From Onchocerca volvulus (lineage: Eukaryota; Nematoda; Chromadorea; Rhabditida; Onchocercidae), in NCBI GenBank assembly GCA_000499405.2, contig HG738140.1, positions 3,525,631-3,589,630 of the forward strand: a stretch of DNA of 64,000 nt, read 5' to 3'. This document shows positions 24,660 through 35,895 of the stretch, one piece after another (position 1 is the stretch's first letter; the number at the start of each line of letters is the position of its first letter). The notes beneath the pieces are model-generated. The model did no database searches. It was not told the origin of the DNA and saw nothing but the letters and a program-made list of their open reading frames with translations. Both the position numbers and the translations under genes were made by a program.

Positions 24660-25430
24660 ATAATTTAACTTTCATGTCTTACTCGAAATACACGCAAAAC
24701 TATAAGTAATATTTTCAACTAAATTATCAATTTTATCAGAAAAACCTATCAGATCGAAATTTTATTAAATAGAAAGTAATCTTATCACTGCTCAATTCTT
24801 AAATTAAGTTTAAAAAATTTAGCAATAAGTTTGATATACTAGCGAGAAAAATAGACAGAATCGATATTACAACAAAAATTATACAAATTACCGCGTAAAT
24901 TTTATCAATTGGAAAATGATCTTATCACTTTTTTTTTTTTTTTTTTTTTTTACAATAGCAGCTATTCAATCGTTAGAATAAATTTTAAAAAATTTATTTA
25001 CGAATCTCACGTATTCAGTAAGAATACACGTATTTTCACGTATTAGAATTTCACGCATTCAGTAATTCCACTTATTAGAGTTTCACGTATTTAGCAGCAA
25101 TATATGTGAAGTTACAGTAATGTTGCGTTAAAATTTTACAAATGGTCGTGTAAATTTTTTCAAACAGAAAAATTACTCATCTAATCTTTTTTTCTTTTTT
25201 TAAACGTCTAATTCAATAAGCCCTGAAAATGGATGAAGCTTGAACGGAACGCTCATAATTTAACGTTTGGTTCATCCTATAGCATCAAATCTACTCAGGA
25301 AATACGTGTTTTTCACGTAATATACGTGAATTCAAAGACGACACATCATTTTTACAGAAATTTTCGCAAAATTTGTAGCGTAAATCTTTATCAATTAGAA
25401 AGAAAAGTAAAAAATACGGAAAAATTCAAA
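24660..25430. repeat. diverged ~240-bp tandem copies next to exon 7
   Basis: The phrase GTAAATTTTATCAATTGGAA and variants recurs at about 24890, 25150 and 25380, with a weaker copy near 24750. The middle part contains TTTCACGTATT repeats (25003-25100). Confidence 0.5.
25003..25100. promoter_or_regulatory. CACGTA repeat cluster
   Basis: Five TTCACGTATT-like or TCACGCATT-like words, often followed by CAG or TAG, in under 100 bases; AATACGTGTTTTTCACGTAA follows near 25300. Could be simply a short tandem repeat. Confidence 0.4.
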
Positions 25431-25468
25431 AGGACAAAAAAAATAAATAAATAAAAAAAAAGTTTCAC

Positions 25469-25578
25469 CTTCTTTGGCGACAATTCGTGTCGGTGTTGTC
25501 AAACGTGAATTCGTTGTAGCCGTTGTTGTATTTGAATGAATTGTCGTCGTTGATGGACGAACGGATGGCGATGGCAGT
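25469..25578 (-). CDS. unc-53: unc-53 exon 7, Thr/Pro-rich linker (residues 177-213)
   Basis: A 110-base exon with acceptor ATTTCAG and donor GTGAAA. It begins LPSPSVRPSTTTIHS, continuing the conserved SKLPSP motif, then becomes threonine-rich (TTTATTNSRLTTPTRIVAKE). A disordered linker with many Ser/Thr-Pro sites is expected here in NAV proteins; no folded domain is visible. The exon stands alone between introns of 5.7 and 9.9 kb, both carrying TGCATGCA motifs. The donor departs from GTAAGT and may be weak. Confidence 0.9.
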
Positions 25579-26584
25579 CTGAAATTTTTGAAATTTTAAA
25601 AATATATATTATTTTAAATATTTCAAAAAAAATATATATATTTCTATCCTTCTGTCTGTAATATGCAAAATTTATCGCTTAACTTTGTTAAAAAAAGCAA
25701 AAGTTCGAAAGAAATGCATCATTATTTAAAATAAATAAAAAAAAAAGAAATCAAAGTAATAAATGAACTTATAATACTTTTTTAAATTTCGCGATATTTA
25801 TGACAAATATTCGTCGAAATAAAACTAGAAAAAAAAATGATTTTAGAAATTCAAAAAACAAAAAAAAAAGAATGATATCGAAGAAAGCGATTCGAAAAAT
25901 TTTTGCGAAAATTTTTTATAAATTTTCGCAAATAAAAATGAAATTTTGTTTAGCTTTTAAAATTTATAAGCTAATTTTTTTCTTCCGAATCATATTAATC
26001 ATTTCCCATTTTAATTCTTTTCCAGTTTTTTGATTCCTGATATGCCAATTTTACTAAAATTTTTGAATAATCTACAGAAAAAATGAAGAAAGCTAATAAA
26101 CTAATTATTACTTATCTTCATTTATTTTTTTTTTAAATTTCTAACATTGTAATTTTAAATTCCAATATCTGAAAATAATCTCTACAGCAAACTTTTGCTA
26201 ATTTCTTAAATTTATGCAAAATGTAAGAAAGACTAATAAACTATTCTTTGGCTATTAATTATCATTAATCTAATTATCGCTAATCTTAACTACTAATTAA
26301 TCCTTGACCAACTAATTATCATTTATTTATTTCATTTCTGAGTCTAATATCCAATTTTTCCTAAAAATTTCTTGAATCTATGAAAAATTAAACAAACTTT
26401 TAGTTTATGATAGGATAAAATCTAGAACTTGGCCAAAGTTGCTGCTCGCCAGCCTGACAAAGCTATTTATTTCATCTCATTAATTGTCACATCGATGTCA
26501 TCTCATCCATTTAGGCCTAGACTTTAGTCTCAAAAGCTTTCAAACTTTCAGCCTAGAACACTCAATTCGATCCGTTCTTCGATA

Positions 26585-27247
26585 CTATTACTACTACTAC
26601 TACTACTACTACTAAGTTGAAAGTATTGAATTACAATTTTGTTCATTTCCAGGAAATATCCCATTGTCTTTACGACTAAAACTACTATTATCGTAATACT
26701 ACTGCTTTTATTAGTGTTATTACTTCTAATACTGCTTTTTGCTACTACATTAGTTACCACTTTTACTACAACAACTACAACTACTGCTTACTTTTACCAC
26801 AACTGCTACTGCTTTTACTACTAATGCTATTACTGCTACAATTACTATCGCTTTTATTACCACTACTACTACTACTGCTTTTGCTACTACAACTACTATT
26901 TTTATATTTTTATGACTACAATACTACTGCTTTTACTACTAGAACTATTACTTCTATTATAATTACTATCATCAATATTACTGCTGCTTTTAATATTAAT
27001 TCCATAACTATATTACTACTACTACTACTACTACTGCTATTACTACTATTGTTACTGCTACTGTTACTGCTACTACTACTACTATTACTGCTACTGCTGC
27101 TGGTTACTGCTACTGTTACTGCTACTACTACTACTACTATTACTGCTACTGCTGCTGGTTACTGCTACTGTTACTGCTACTATTACTACTGCTACCACTA
27201 CTGCCACTGCTATTGCTGCAATAATTACTACTACTTTTACTACTAAT
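26585..27247. repeat. long interrupted ACT/CTG triplet tract
   Basis: Over 600 bases dominated by ACT, GCT and ATT triplets in one register. Part (27036-27200) contains a duplicated block with a period of about 55 bases, marked by CTACTGCTGCTGG at 27091 and 27146. The long Leu-rich or Tyr-rich open frames here are artefacts of the triplet period. Confidence 0.9.
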
Positions 27248-28241
27248 GCAATAATTATTATTATAACTAATATTAGAAAATTTAGTTAATTATTCTTAAT
27301 TTAGCCTTATTCATTTTAATTATTTTATATTTTTATAAGTAAGATGTAATATGCATCCTCGATCAAACTTTATATTTTCTAAAGCTAATCAAACAATAAA
27401 CTTAATTAATTACTTTATCATTATCATTTGAAAACTTGATTACTTAAATTTTACGCAGCATTTGGAAAGAAAAAAAAAAGAGAAAAAGAATTAAAATATG
27501 TCATTCATTATGATGAGAGAATATCAGTTCATTCCTATTTAATTATCGATATAATATACATATATCAATGTCGGCAAATTTTAATTTTTCATTTTCATTT
27601 CGTTTTTTTTTTTTTTTAATAATTTGGGGCCGCATTTTTCTCATTCTTTTAATTTCTTTCTTTTTTTTTTTAGATCAAAATTTAATTTCTAATTAAGATG
27701 GTTCTAATTCTTGTAGAAAAATAATTCTAAAATGAATGCAATAAATGTTTTATTTCAAGGAGAAATTTTTGATCGGACAAAAATTTGCATAATTTGTAGA
27801 TAATTATTTCGAAAAAAAAAAACAAAAAAATTTGAATTTTTCTTTTTTAGAAGGAAATTTTTGAAAATATTAAAATAATTTAGAGATAATGCATTTTTTT
27901 TATATTTTTTATACAGATCTGTAAAATTAATTAATATTGACAAAAAGATACTTCAATTTAATTAACAAAATTATTATTTTTTTTTATTTCAAAAGGAAAA
28001 ATTAGATAAAAAATCAGGAATTTTTGATGTTTATAAAAAACTTTTTTTTTTTTAATGGATTTTCAAATTATTTAAAGCTTGCAAATAATAATCAATTTAT
28101 TTCAAAACTTGATCGAAATGCTAATTATAATTGAAATTAGATATTTATGAATTGTATTGGAATATTAAAAAATCTTTATATGCATCCTATTATTATAATG
28201 TGCAACTTTCTAATTAATTATGCAATTCCGCTGCATGGATT

Positions 28242-28258
28242 CTGCATGCTGCATGCAT
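28242..28258. promoter_or_regulatory. TGCATG cluster, 17-mer shared with 23568-23584
   Basis: Exact 17-base copy of the intron 7 motif, lying about 2.7 kb upstream of exon 7 in the transcript sense; a further CTGCATGG word lies at 28231. Candidate FOX-1/RBFOX site. Confidence 0.4.
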
Positions 28259-28869
28259 CTTAACTCACTAAACATATTAATATTATACATTTTTAAAATA
28301 ATATGAATTAAACTTGTAAAGTTCTCAAAAAAAAAATCAATTATTGAATAAATGCATAAATAATACAAATGCTATTGTATAGTTGAGGTTTTATGACTTT
28401 GAATTATTTTTAAATAATTTTTATATACCTTTATATCATATCAAATATGATCCCTTCGCTCATTTCATGGCTCATATTTATTCCTTGGCCCAAGTGATTT
28501 ATTATTTAGAGCCTATCTTGGGGCTCATTTAGACTATAAATATTGCTTTTTGAACAGGAAACAAATTTGAACAGTTTTAAGAATTCAAAATCTGGCATTA
28601 AAAATAATAAAAATAACTGGTTGTATTAGAAGTATATTTGGCCACAAAAATTATTAACAAATGAAATGATAATTCAGGAAATTTAGTGACAAGTGAAAGA
28701 TAAAAAGTTTGATAACGATAAGTTATCAGAAATTATCAGTGATCAAAGGAAAATAATCATCAAAAACTGATCTTTTAACAGCTAAAAAAAAAAATAGCCG
28801 AAGAAATAATATCAGCTTTTCTGCGATCATTCACTCAGTATTTTAGAAAAAATTGGAAAAATACAAGTT

Positions 28870-28882
28870 TGAACTTTGACCC
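28870..28882. promoter_or_regulatory. DR1-like nuclear receptor motif
   Basis: Reverse strand GGGTCAAAGTTCA. A 13-base match only. Confidence 0.3.
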
Positions 28883-28949
28883 TTAATATATGTTCAGTAA
28901 AAAATTTCCATAATTTTAAAATATTAAAAAAATATACAGAAAAGTATCG

Positions 28950-29460
28950 ATTTTTTCCTTTAAACGAATAAAATTTTTCCGGAAAATGATGAATCCAATT
29001 ATAGCAATTAATTCTTATTAAATTAATACTTTAAAAAATAAAGAAAAAACAAAAAACAATTCAGTTATAAAATTACGGTATTAATTCCTTTTAGGTTAAT
29101 AAAATATTTGCAAAAAAATTGGAATTAAATTATAGCACAAAGATCAATAAAATAAACCAATACCGAAATTAATTAATTCGAAAATTAAAAATTTGTCTGA
29201 AATTATTCGAAACTTATAACAAATGATTTAACCGGATAATATCAATGAAGCAAATAAGATTGGAAAATATATTTATAGTATTAATTCGTTTTAGGCTAGG
29301 TAAAATATATTTCCGGAAAATTGGAATTAAAATTTTTAAGCATAAAATAATTAGTAAAAAATTCATTAAAAATTAATTTAATCGAAAATTAAAAATTCGT
29401 AATTATCCGAGATAATTTGAATTAGATCAATCCCGGCTGATATATATGAAGTAGTACAGG
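28950..29460. repeat. ~200-bp tandem repeat, about 2.5 copies
   Basis: GTATTAATTCCTTTTAGG at about 29077 and GTATTAATTCGTTTTAGG at about 29279, each followed by AAAATAT, GGAATTAAA and CGAAAATTAAAAATT. A weaker copy lies upstream near 28956. Confidence 0.65.
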
Positions 29461-30934
29461 AATGGAGATGATAAGAACTGATTTTTACTGATAATTTAAT
29501 GATAAAATCGATGACAAATCGGATTTTAAACAAAAATACGGAAAAGAATGAGAAAAAGGCACTGAAATGGTAAATGATAATTGATGTTTACTAATGATGG
29601 TTTTTCTTTTTTTTTTTTTTTTTTTGGTAAAATATTTTAATTTGTCGGCAAAAATTTCTTTGGGCGTCGAAATAATCGCCTCGAAAAGGATGAGTTAAAA
29701 AGGAAGAAAGACGTATTTATCAAATTCGACAAAAATCATTTTCAAAAAAAAAAAAAAAAATTTTAGAAAAAAATTAAAAAAAAAATAAAAGTAAACAAAT
29801 AAATTTATAAAATTAAAAAAAGCAACGATGTCATACTTGTTAACTGTCCACTCTCTTGTCATTTTCTAAAATCAATAAACTATAAAAATGATTTTTTCAC
29901 AAAAAAAAAAACTTCAAAAATTTAGAAATTTTACGATGGAAAATTCTCCTCTTTCTTCAAAAAAAAAAATTGATTTTATAAGTTGTTTTAAAGTTTCGCA
30001 AGTATTCTAACAAAAAAAATAGAATTTTATGGCTTGAAACGAAAAAAAAGTAGAAATAAACAAATAAATTTATTTGTGAAAAATGACGAAGCTATGTTTT
30101 TTTTTTTTTTTTTCGTTAATATCAACAACTTTTGTCATCTTTTAATATCACGAAAAAGCTATACAATAAATGACCTTTGCTATTAAAAGTTTATTTTAAA
30201 AGAAAAGTTTTAACAAAAGTTGGAAAACTTTTTTCTTTTCCTCTTTAGAAATTATTTTTTTTTGTAAAATTTTAAAATTTTAAATAAATTAATTTTTTTT
30301 CTGAAGTTTTCAAATTTCTAAATAATCCTAAAAGATTTTTATAGTCGAGTGAAAAAAAAAAAAACGAAAAACAATTTCAGGCTAAATAAAAAATTTAATA
30401 AATGCAAAGTGATTGATGATGGCAAAATTTTTGGAAAGAAAACAAATCGATCATTTTCCGTGTTCGGTTTTTCTTTTCTCATTTCGATTTTTAATTTCTG
30501 ATTTTTTTTTTTCGCTTCAAAATTTCACTTTCAGCTAAAATAGCAGCAGCATTTTGATTTTTTTTGTTTGAAGGAAAAGTAATACGGATTTAATGCCGAA
30601 AAAAATCAATAAATCTTGAATCATCAGAAAAACATCAAAAAAAAAGCGTAATTTAAAAGAATTTTAACTTTTTCCAAAATCTTTTTTTTTTTTTTTGATC
30701 TTTTAAATACTTTATTTGAATTATTTGATCCAGGTATTTTAAGGTTACTAAAATAATTTACTAAATTGTTAAGATAATTTATTGAAAAATACTAAAATAA
30801 TTTTTGGTAAAATAATTTCTTTCTTTTTTTTTTTTTTTATAAACAAAACAAAAAGAGTAAATGTATATAAACATTAATACTTTGTTTATATTTTTTCATA
30901 AAAAAAAATCAACTTTCTCGACAAAAGTTTCATA

Positions 30935-31150
30935 ATTTTTAATTTGCGATTCATTGGGCTTAATGACTAATTAAACTTGAAGTTTATAATACGACCTATA
31001 ATTCGGATTCGTTATTTTGTAAAGCTAATAACTTTAAATTTGTAGTTTCGAAAGTGTAAAAACTTTGAACTTATAGTTTTGTGAAAGCACAACTAACTTT
31101 TAACTTGCGATTTAAAAAGTTTGATAATTTTGAATTTAAAATTTAAAAAG
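30935..31150. repeat. short ~50-bp degenerate repeats
   Basis: CTTTAAATTTGTAGTTT, CTTTGAACTTATAGTTT and CTTTTAACTTGCGATTT follow each other, with similar phrases upstream. Confidence 0.5.
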
Positions 31151-31242
31151 ATCCAAAATTTCGAAATTTATTAATTAAAAATAGAATTAAACAAAAGAAT
31201 TCAATTAAAAGAAAAAGAATTTCATAAAATTTCAAAACTTAC

Positions 31243-31348
31243 TTGCTATTAGGAGGCATTGTTGGTCTTCCTGTATCTTTACTTTTCTTCGTCTTTAGTT
31301 GTGCTACTTGAGAAGTAGTAATAATGGACGATTCAGAAGATTGCACAA
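31243..31348 (-). CDS. unc-53: unc-53 exon 6, linker after CH domain (residues 142-176)
   Basis: A 106-base exon, phase 1 in and phase 2 out, donor GTAAGT. The acceptor reads AAGCAG, a tandem NAGNAG-type site, so a product one residue longer is possible. It encodes a polar linker with a lysine cluster (KTKKSK, about residues 160-165) and ends TMPPNS. Spliced to exon 7 this reads MPPNSKLPSP, matching MPPAVSKLPSP in C. elegans UNC-53 across the junction, which supports both exons. Only joint skipping of exons 6 and 7 (216 bases) would keep the frame. Confidence 0.9.
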
Positions 31349-32074
31349 CTGCTTGAAATAGTAATTAATTACTAAAATTTAAGAATGTGTAAAGGATGGA
31401 AAGATTAAACTTTGAGATAATGTCTTTAAAATTTCTAAAATTAGACTATGAAAAGATTATATACATTAAATAACTTAATTACTTAATAAATAAATCGAAA
31501 TTTATTGATGAAATAAAAAAATTACGAGAGGAATAATTGATAAATTCATTGTATATTTTCATATTAGTTGATAATTTGATGATAATATTGATAGGAATTT
31601 GATAAATACAAATAAATGTTATGATAAGAAATGTAAAATATTATCGTATAATTTGAATAAAATTAAAATTAAAATTAAAACAGAAAAATATTTTTTTTTT
31701 TTGAAAAATTATTATTTATTATAAAGCTACAATAATTATTATTACTTATTTTAGAAAAAATGACATTTTCAGATTGTTTTTTTAATTTTTCCAATTAATT
31801 TTTTCAATAAAAACTAATTATTGATTTTTTAAATTTTACAAACTTTCCCAACAATTTTTGAATCGAAATTAATGCTACAGAAATAAGAATATAATTTGTT
31901 AGTATAGTGAAAAAAAGTATTATAATTAAGTAAAAATTTGAAAAAGTTGTAAAAGTTTCAACAAATTTTTTTTTACAATTTCGAATTAGCAAAATGATTT
32001 AATAAAATATTGGAATTGAAATTCTTTTTTTTTTTTAACTTTTTCGATTTTGTTTTAACATTATTACAACATAC
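31349..32074 (-). other. intron 5
   Basis: 726 bases of A+T-rich sequence; nothing else seen. Confidence 0.85.
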
Positions 32075-32179
32075 CAGTCGTTACAGATGCGTTTCGTAAC
32101 GATTGTTTAATTCGTTGTTTATATGTTGATAAACCGTAAAGTAACGAAAGAATTGCACCCAAATGACCATTCAAAATAT
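32075..32179 (-). CDS. unc-53: unc-53 exon 5, end of CH domain (residues 107-141)
   Basis: A 105-base exon between CTTGCAG and GTATGT. It encodes ILNGHLGAILSLLYGLSTYK followed by QRIKQSLRNA, the most strongly conserved part of the NAV CH domain (C. elegans has IDSGNLGAVLQLLFLLSTYK then QKLRQ). This is the last CH helix and the basic segment behind it. The CH domain therefore spans about residues 23-135 and is divided among four exons over 25 kb of genomic DNA. Phase out is 1. Confidence 0.95.
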
Positions 32180-32884
32180 CTGCAAGAAAAAAAAAAAATG
32201 AATTCCAATTTTAATTTAAAATTTATTTTTTATTAAGTTATGGCTTGAATAATATCGTCTTACATTTTAGAATATCTGTAAAATGAATTTTAACTTAAAT
32301 AATGTCGTCTTCTAATTTTAAAATATTTACAAAAATAAATTTCAATTACATTTAAAATTTTATATAGTAATGAATTATAATTCAAATAATTATAACATTT
32401 CAAATTCTATTCTTATTTATCGTCTTTTTTTTTCCTAAACTTCCTTTATTTATCTTACAGGAATAAATGTTAATAATAGTTTTAAAATAGAATTGATAAG
32501 AATATAAAATGATTATTGAAATGTTAGTAATTTAATTACAATCATTTAAATGTTAATAATTTTAAAAATAAAATGAGTAATTAGAATTTTAAATAGACAG
32601 CAATGGAAAATAATTAAATTACTAACATTTCATGAAACTCATTTTACGAAACTTTTTGAAGTTAAAAATAAACCTATTTTATTTTCAATATCAAATAATT
32701 AATTAACATTAATTTAAAAGGTCAAAAGTCATGCATAATATTTCCAGGATTTAATTGCAAAGTATTTATTAGCATTTCTTAATTAATTCTTAATGTCAAT
32801 TATCTTTCTGATAGAAACTTTGCTTTTGTTTTTTGGCAGTTACTTAACAAATTATTAGCAATGAATTATTGTTTATTATTTTGA

Positions 32885-32897
32885 AGGTCAAAGTTCA
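32885..32897. promoter_or_regulatory. DR1-like nuclear receptor motif
   Basis: AGGTCAAAGTTCA on the plus strand; the same 13-mer occurs at 55166-55178. Confidence 0.35.
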
Positions 32898-33586
32898 CAT
32901 ATATTTCATTATGAATATTTTACATAGGCTATTTGTCGTTTAGTAAATAAATATGTATAAGTAAACAAATAATTCTTTTCATCATTATGTATAATATTTC
33001 ATCATTTTTTATTATCTTAAAATTGTTGAAAAATAGATTTTCAATTTTGAAAAAAATTAAATTCGAAAATTTCATAAAACTTCTTCCAAATTTAAAATTG
33101 CTATTTAACAAACAGAATATTAGCAATGCAAACATTATGCGCATATTTTTGGTCAAACAAAAATTTTTTATTCCAAATGAGGAAAGTGATGGTGACAGAG
33201 GAGAAAGAGGTGACAAGATTTGTGACAACGGATGACATTCATATCTTACCGGGACATCAGACAAGTGAATTAAAAAAAGAACGAAAAATATTTTGAAATT
33301 TTAAAATTCAATTTTGAAATTTTTATTATTTATTTTTAGTTTAATAAATTTTTGACTAATTTCAGTGAATTCATCAAAAAGTGAAAAAGAAAATAAGCCT
33401 AAAATTTGAAGCTTTTTTTTGAAAATTGTAAGAAATAATGCAAATATTTGAATGAAATTTGTGAAAAAGCAAATGAAAAGCACTGAAAATGTTGATAATA
33501 CCGTGATAGAGCGGGGGAGAGAGAATGGATGTGATTGAATGCACGTATCAAATAAAAACTTTTTATATTCAACCTTTTAAATATAA

Positions 33587-34065
33587 GTGCATATTTGTAT
33601 ATATGTATATGTGTTGTGTACATATATGTATGTGTGTATGTATATGTATGTGTGTATGTGTATATTTCTGTACGTGTATGTGTGTATGTTTGCGTGTGTA
33701 TGTATGTGTGGACATGCGTGTATGTGTATGTATGCGTGTGTATGTGTTATGGGTATGTGTCTGTATTTATGTATATGTGGATGAGTGTGTATTTATATGC
33801 GTGTGTATATATGTATACATGTGTGCATGTGTGCATATATGTATGTATGTGTTCATGTGTATTTGTGAATGTGTGGGTGTGTGCATGTATGTGTGTATAT
33901 GTGTGTGTATGTGTGCATGTGTGTATGTGTTTATATGTATGTGTGTATGTAAACATTTAAACACATGCACACATACACACATACATAAATAAAAATGTGC
34001 ATGTGTGTGTACGTATGTGTGTGTATGTATGCGTGTATGTGTGTGTATGTGTATGTGTGTGTATG
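33587..34065. repeat. TG/TGTA microsatellite tract with strand switch
   Basis: Almost 480 bases of alternating TG, TA and CG steps (GTATGTGTGTATGTGT-like). A short CA-strand segment (ACACATGCACACATACACAC, about 33960-33985) interrupts it, after which the TG strand resumes. All long Cys/Val/Tyr-rich or His/Thr-rich frames here are artefacts. Confidence 0.95.
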
Positions 34066-35040
34066 GCCCATATCAGGAAATAGTAAAATGAAGGTTGGAA
34101 AAATTTGATGATAGGCAGGCTCATAAAAATAAGCATTATTCCTGGCATACAATCATTATCATATCAAAAACTATTCTAAATTTATCAATCAAATTCAATA
34201 ATTTAAAATATTTAAAATTATTTGAATTATATTAAATTGGTCGTTTACAGAACGGAAACTTAAAAAAAAATAATCATAAAATTAGCATATTTTTTTAAAT
34301 TTACCAACAAATTCATTTAAAATATTTTAAATGTATTAAATTAATTGCGCATCAAACTGGAAATTAAAAGGGATATTTTATTGAGAATTTTTCCAAATAA
34401 CTTCGATAATTGAAATATTCTTAATAATTATATAATTAATTGTCAACAAAAAAAAAAAGTTCGTATAATTTAAAAAAAATTTAACTTACAAATCAATGGT
34501 GAAGGGAAAGAGAGAAAATTGAAATTTCATCAAAGTATATCGAAAAAATTGTTTTGCTTTGTTTTATTCAAAAAAAACAAAATAAGGATTGAATCTTTCA
34601 ATCGAAATATCTTTTTAAATGATTCATCCAGAAAATATACGAAAAAATAAATTAATAAATAAGAAACAACAAGTATTACAACTAAAATATCATGTCTTTT
34701 TAATTTAATAGAAAAGAAGAAAAAAAATTAATATAAATTGAATTCATTGATGGAACATAATTATAATTTAATCGATAATTGATAAAATTTCCCAGGAAAT
34801 TTTTTTTTTAAATTTCAATAAAAATGGAATGTTATTTTGATAGAATTATAAGAAAAACTGTTATCAGGTTCATTTTTTTTTTTTGAAATTTTGGTTAATT
34901 GGATAAAGAATTATTTAAAATTAAAATATTGCTAATTTTAGAATATATTAATATTAGATAAAATTATAATAGCAAAGTAATAATGAATGCAAATAATTGC
35001 TAAATTTTATTTGAATATTCAAAAAAGCTAAAAAGGAGAA

Positions 35041-35114
35041 AAATGATAATCGTTATCAGTGATCTATGTGTATGAAATTGCAAACTTCACTTACACTGAT
35101 AATCGTTATCATTT
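35041..35114. repeat. 21-bp inverted repeat pair, 74-bp element
   Basis: AAATGATAATCGTTATCAGTG (35041-35061, one base over the usual limit) and its near complement at 35094-35114 enclose 32 bases; two central mismatches. Each arm is itself nearly palindromic. Small MITE-like or hairpin element. Confidence 0.55.
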
Positions 35115-35464
35115 CCGCATCGTTTAACTATTTGGTGATTTGAATATGTAAAGTAAAATGATTAGAATGCTAGCTATAAAAAAGATTGAATTGATAATAC
35201 TTAGAAAATTTTTCAAAAAATTAAGTTTAAAAAAATAAAAAGAATTCAAAAGCTGAAATATCAAAATGATCCAAACGAGAAAAAAATTTTCAAATAAACC
35301 TTTTTTTGTTAGTATAGTAAATTTAAATTAAAATTAAAGATAGAAATTAATCCTATTTTTGTATGATTTTTTCCTTTATATCAGATATATTGGAATTTTT
35401 TCAAAGCTAATCAAATTCCTATCAATAATAAAAACTGGAAATCAAAAATGAAAAAAAAAAAGAA

Positions 35465-35895
35465 ATCTACTTCAAAACATGTAGATATGCTATCATATTT
35501 AAACTTAATTTAAATCCACTAAATTTAAATTCAAAAAAAATTAATCGATACTTTTTTTTGAAAATTTTGCTTATAAATTCATTTATACTTTTATCAATAT
35601 ATATTATAAATATGCTCTAACATATACTGCTATATTGAAATTTAATTCAACATAAACTAAATCTAAATTTGAAGTAAACGAAAAAATTAATTACTAATTT
35701 TAAAAAAAATATTTTTCTATATTTCTTTCAACATATATTATAGATATGCTCCATTGTATACTATTATACTGAAAATGAAAATTAATTTAAACAAAATAAA
35801 ATTCGAAATCGAAATAAACAAAAAAATTCCTATTAAAAAAAAATTTTTTTCCTACATTTTCTTATCAATATATATGATAAATATGTTTTATCGTT
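35465..35895. repeat. ~130-136 bp tandem repeat, four copies
   Basis: TATCAATATATATTATAAAT and variants occur at about 35470, 35592, 35727 and 35863, each followed by ATGCT and a TACT-TATACTGAAA-like phrase. Confidence 0.65.

Larger units (their letters stand above)
15587..25468 (-). other. intron 7
   Basis: 9882 bases. It contains GATTACTCATTAATCG-type degenerate repeats (16590-17250), a 26-bp palindrome (17758-17783), an inverted-repeat element (18653-18783), a TGCATGCA minisatellite (18868-19000), an ATT microsatellite (20340-20460), a TGCATG cluster (23568-23584) and exon-proximal tandem copies (24660-25430). No coding sequence recognised. Confidence 0.75.
25579..31242 (-). other. intron 6
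   Basis: 5664 bases, with the triplet-repeat tract (26585-27247), the TGCATG cluster (28232-28258), a DR1-like site (28870-28882), a ~200-bp duplication (28950-29460) and short ~50-bp repeats (30935-31150). No coding sequence recognised. Confidence 0.75.

Noticed and set aside
26824..27246. 140-codon Leu-rich frame
   Set aside because: Product of the in-register triplet repeat; no domain, and the composition is only the repeat.
33525..33992. Open frame of 155 codons rich in Cys, Val and Tyr (and His/Thr-rich frames opposite)
   Set aside because: It is the translation of the TG/CA microsatellite; both strands and several frames are open for the same reason.
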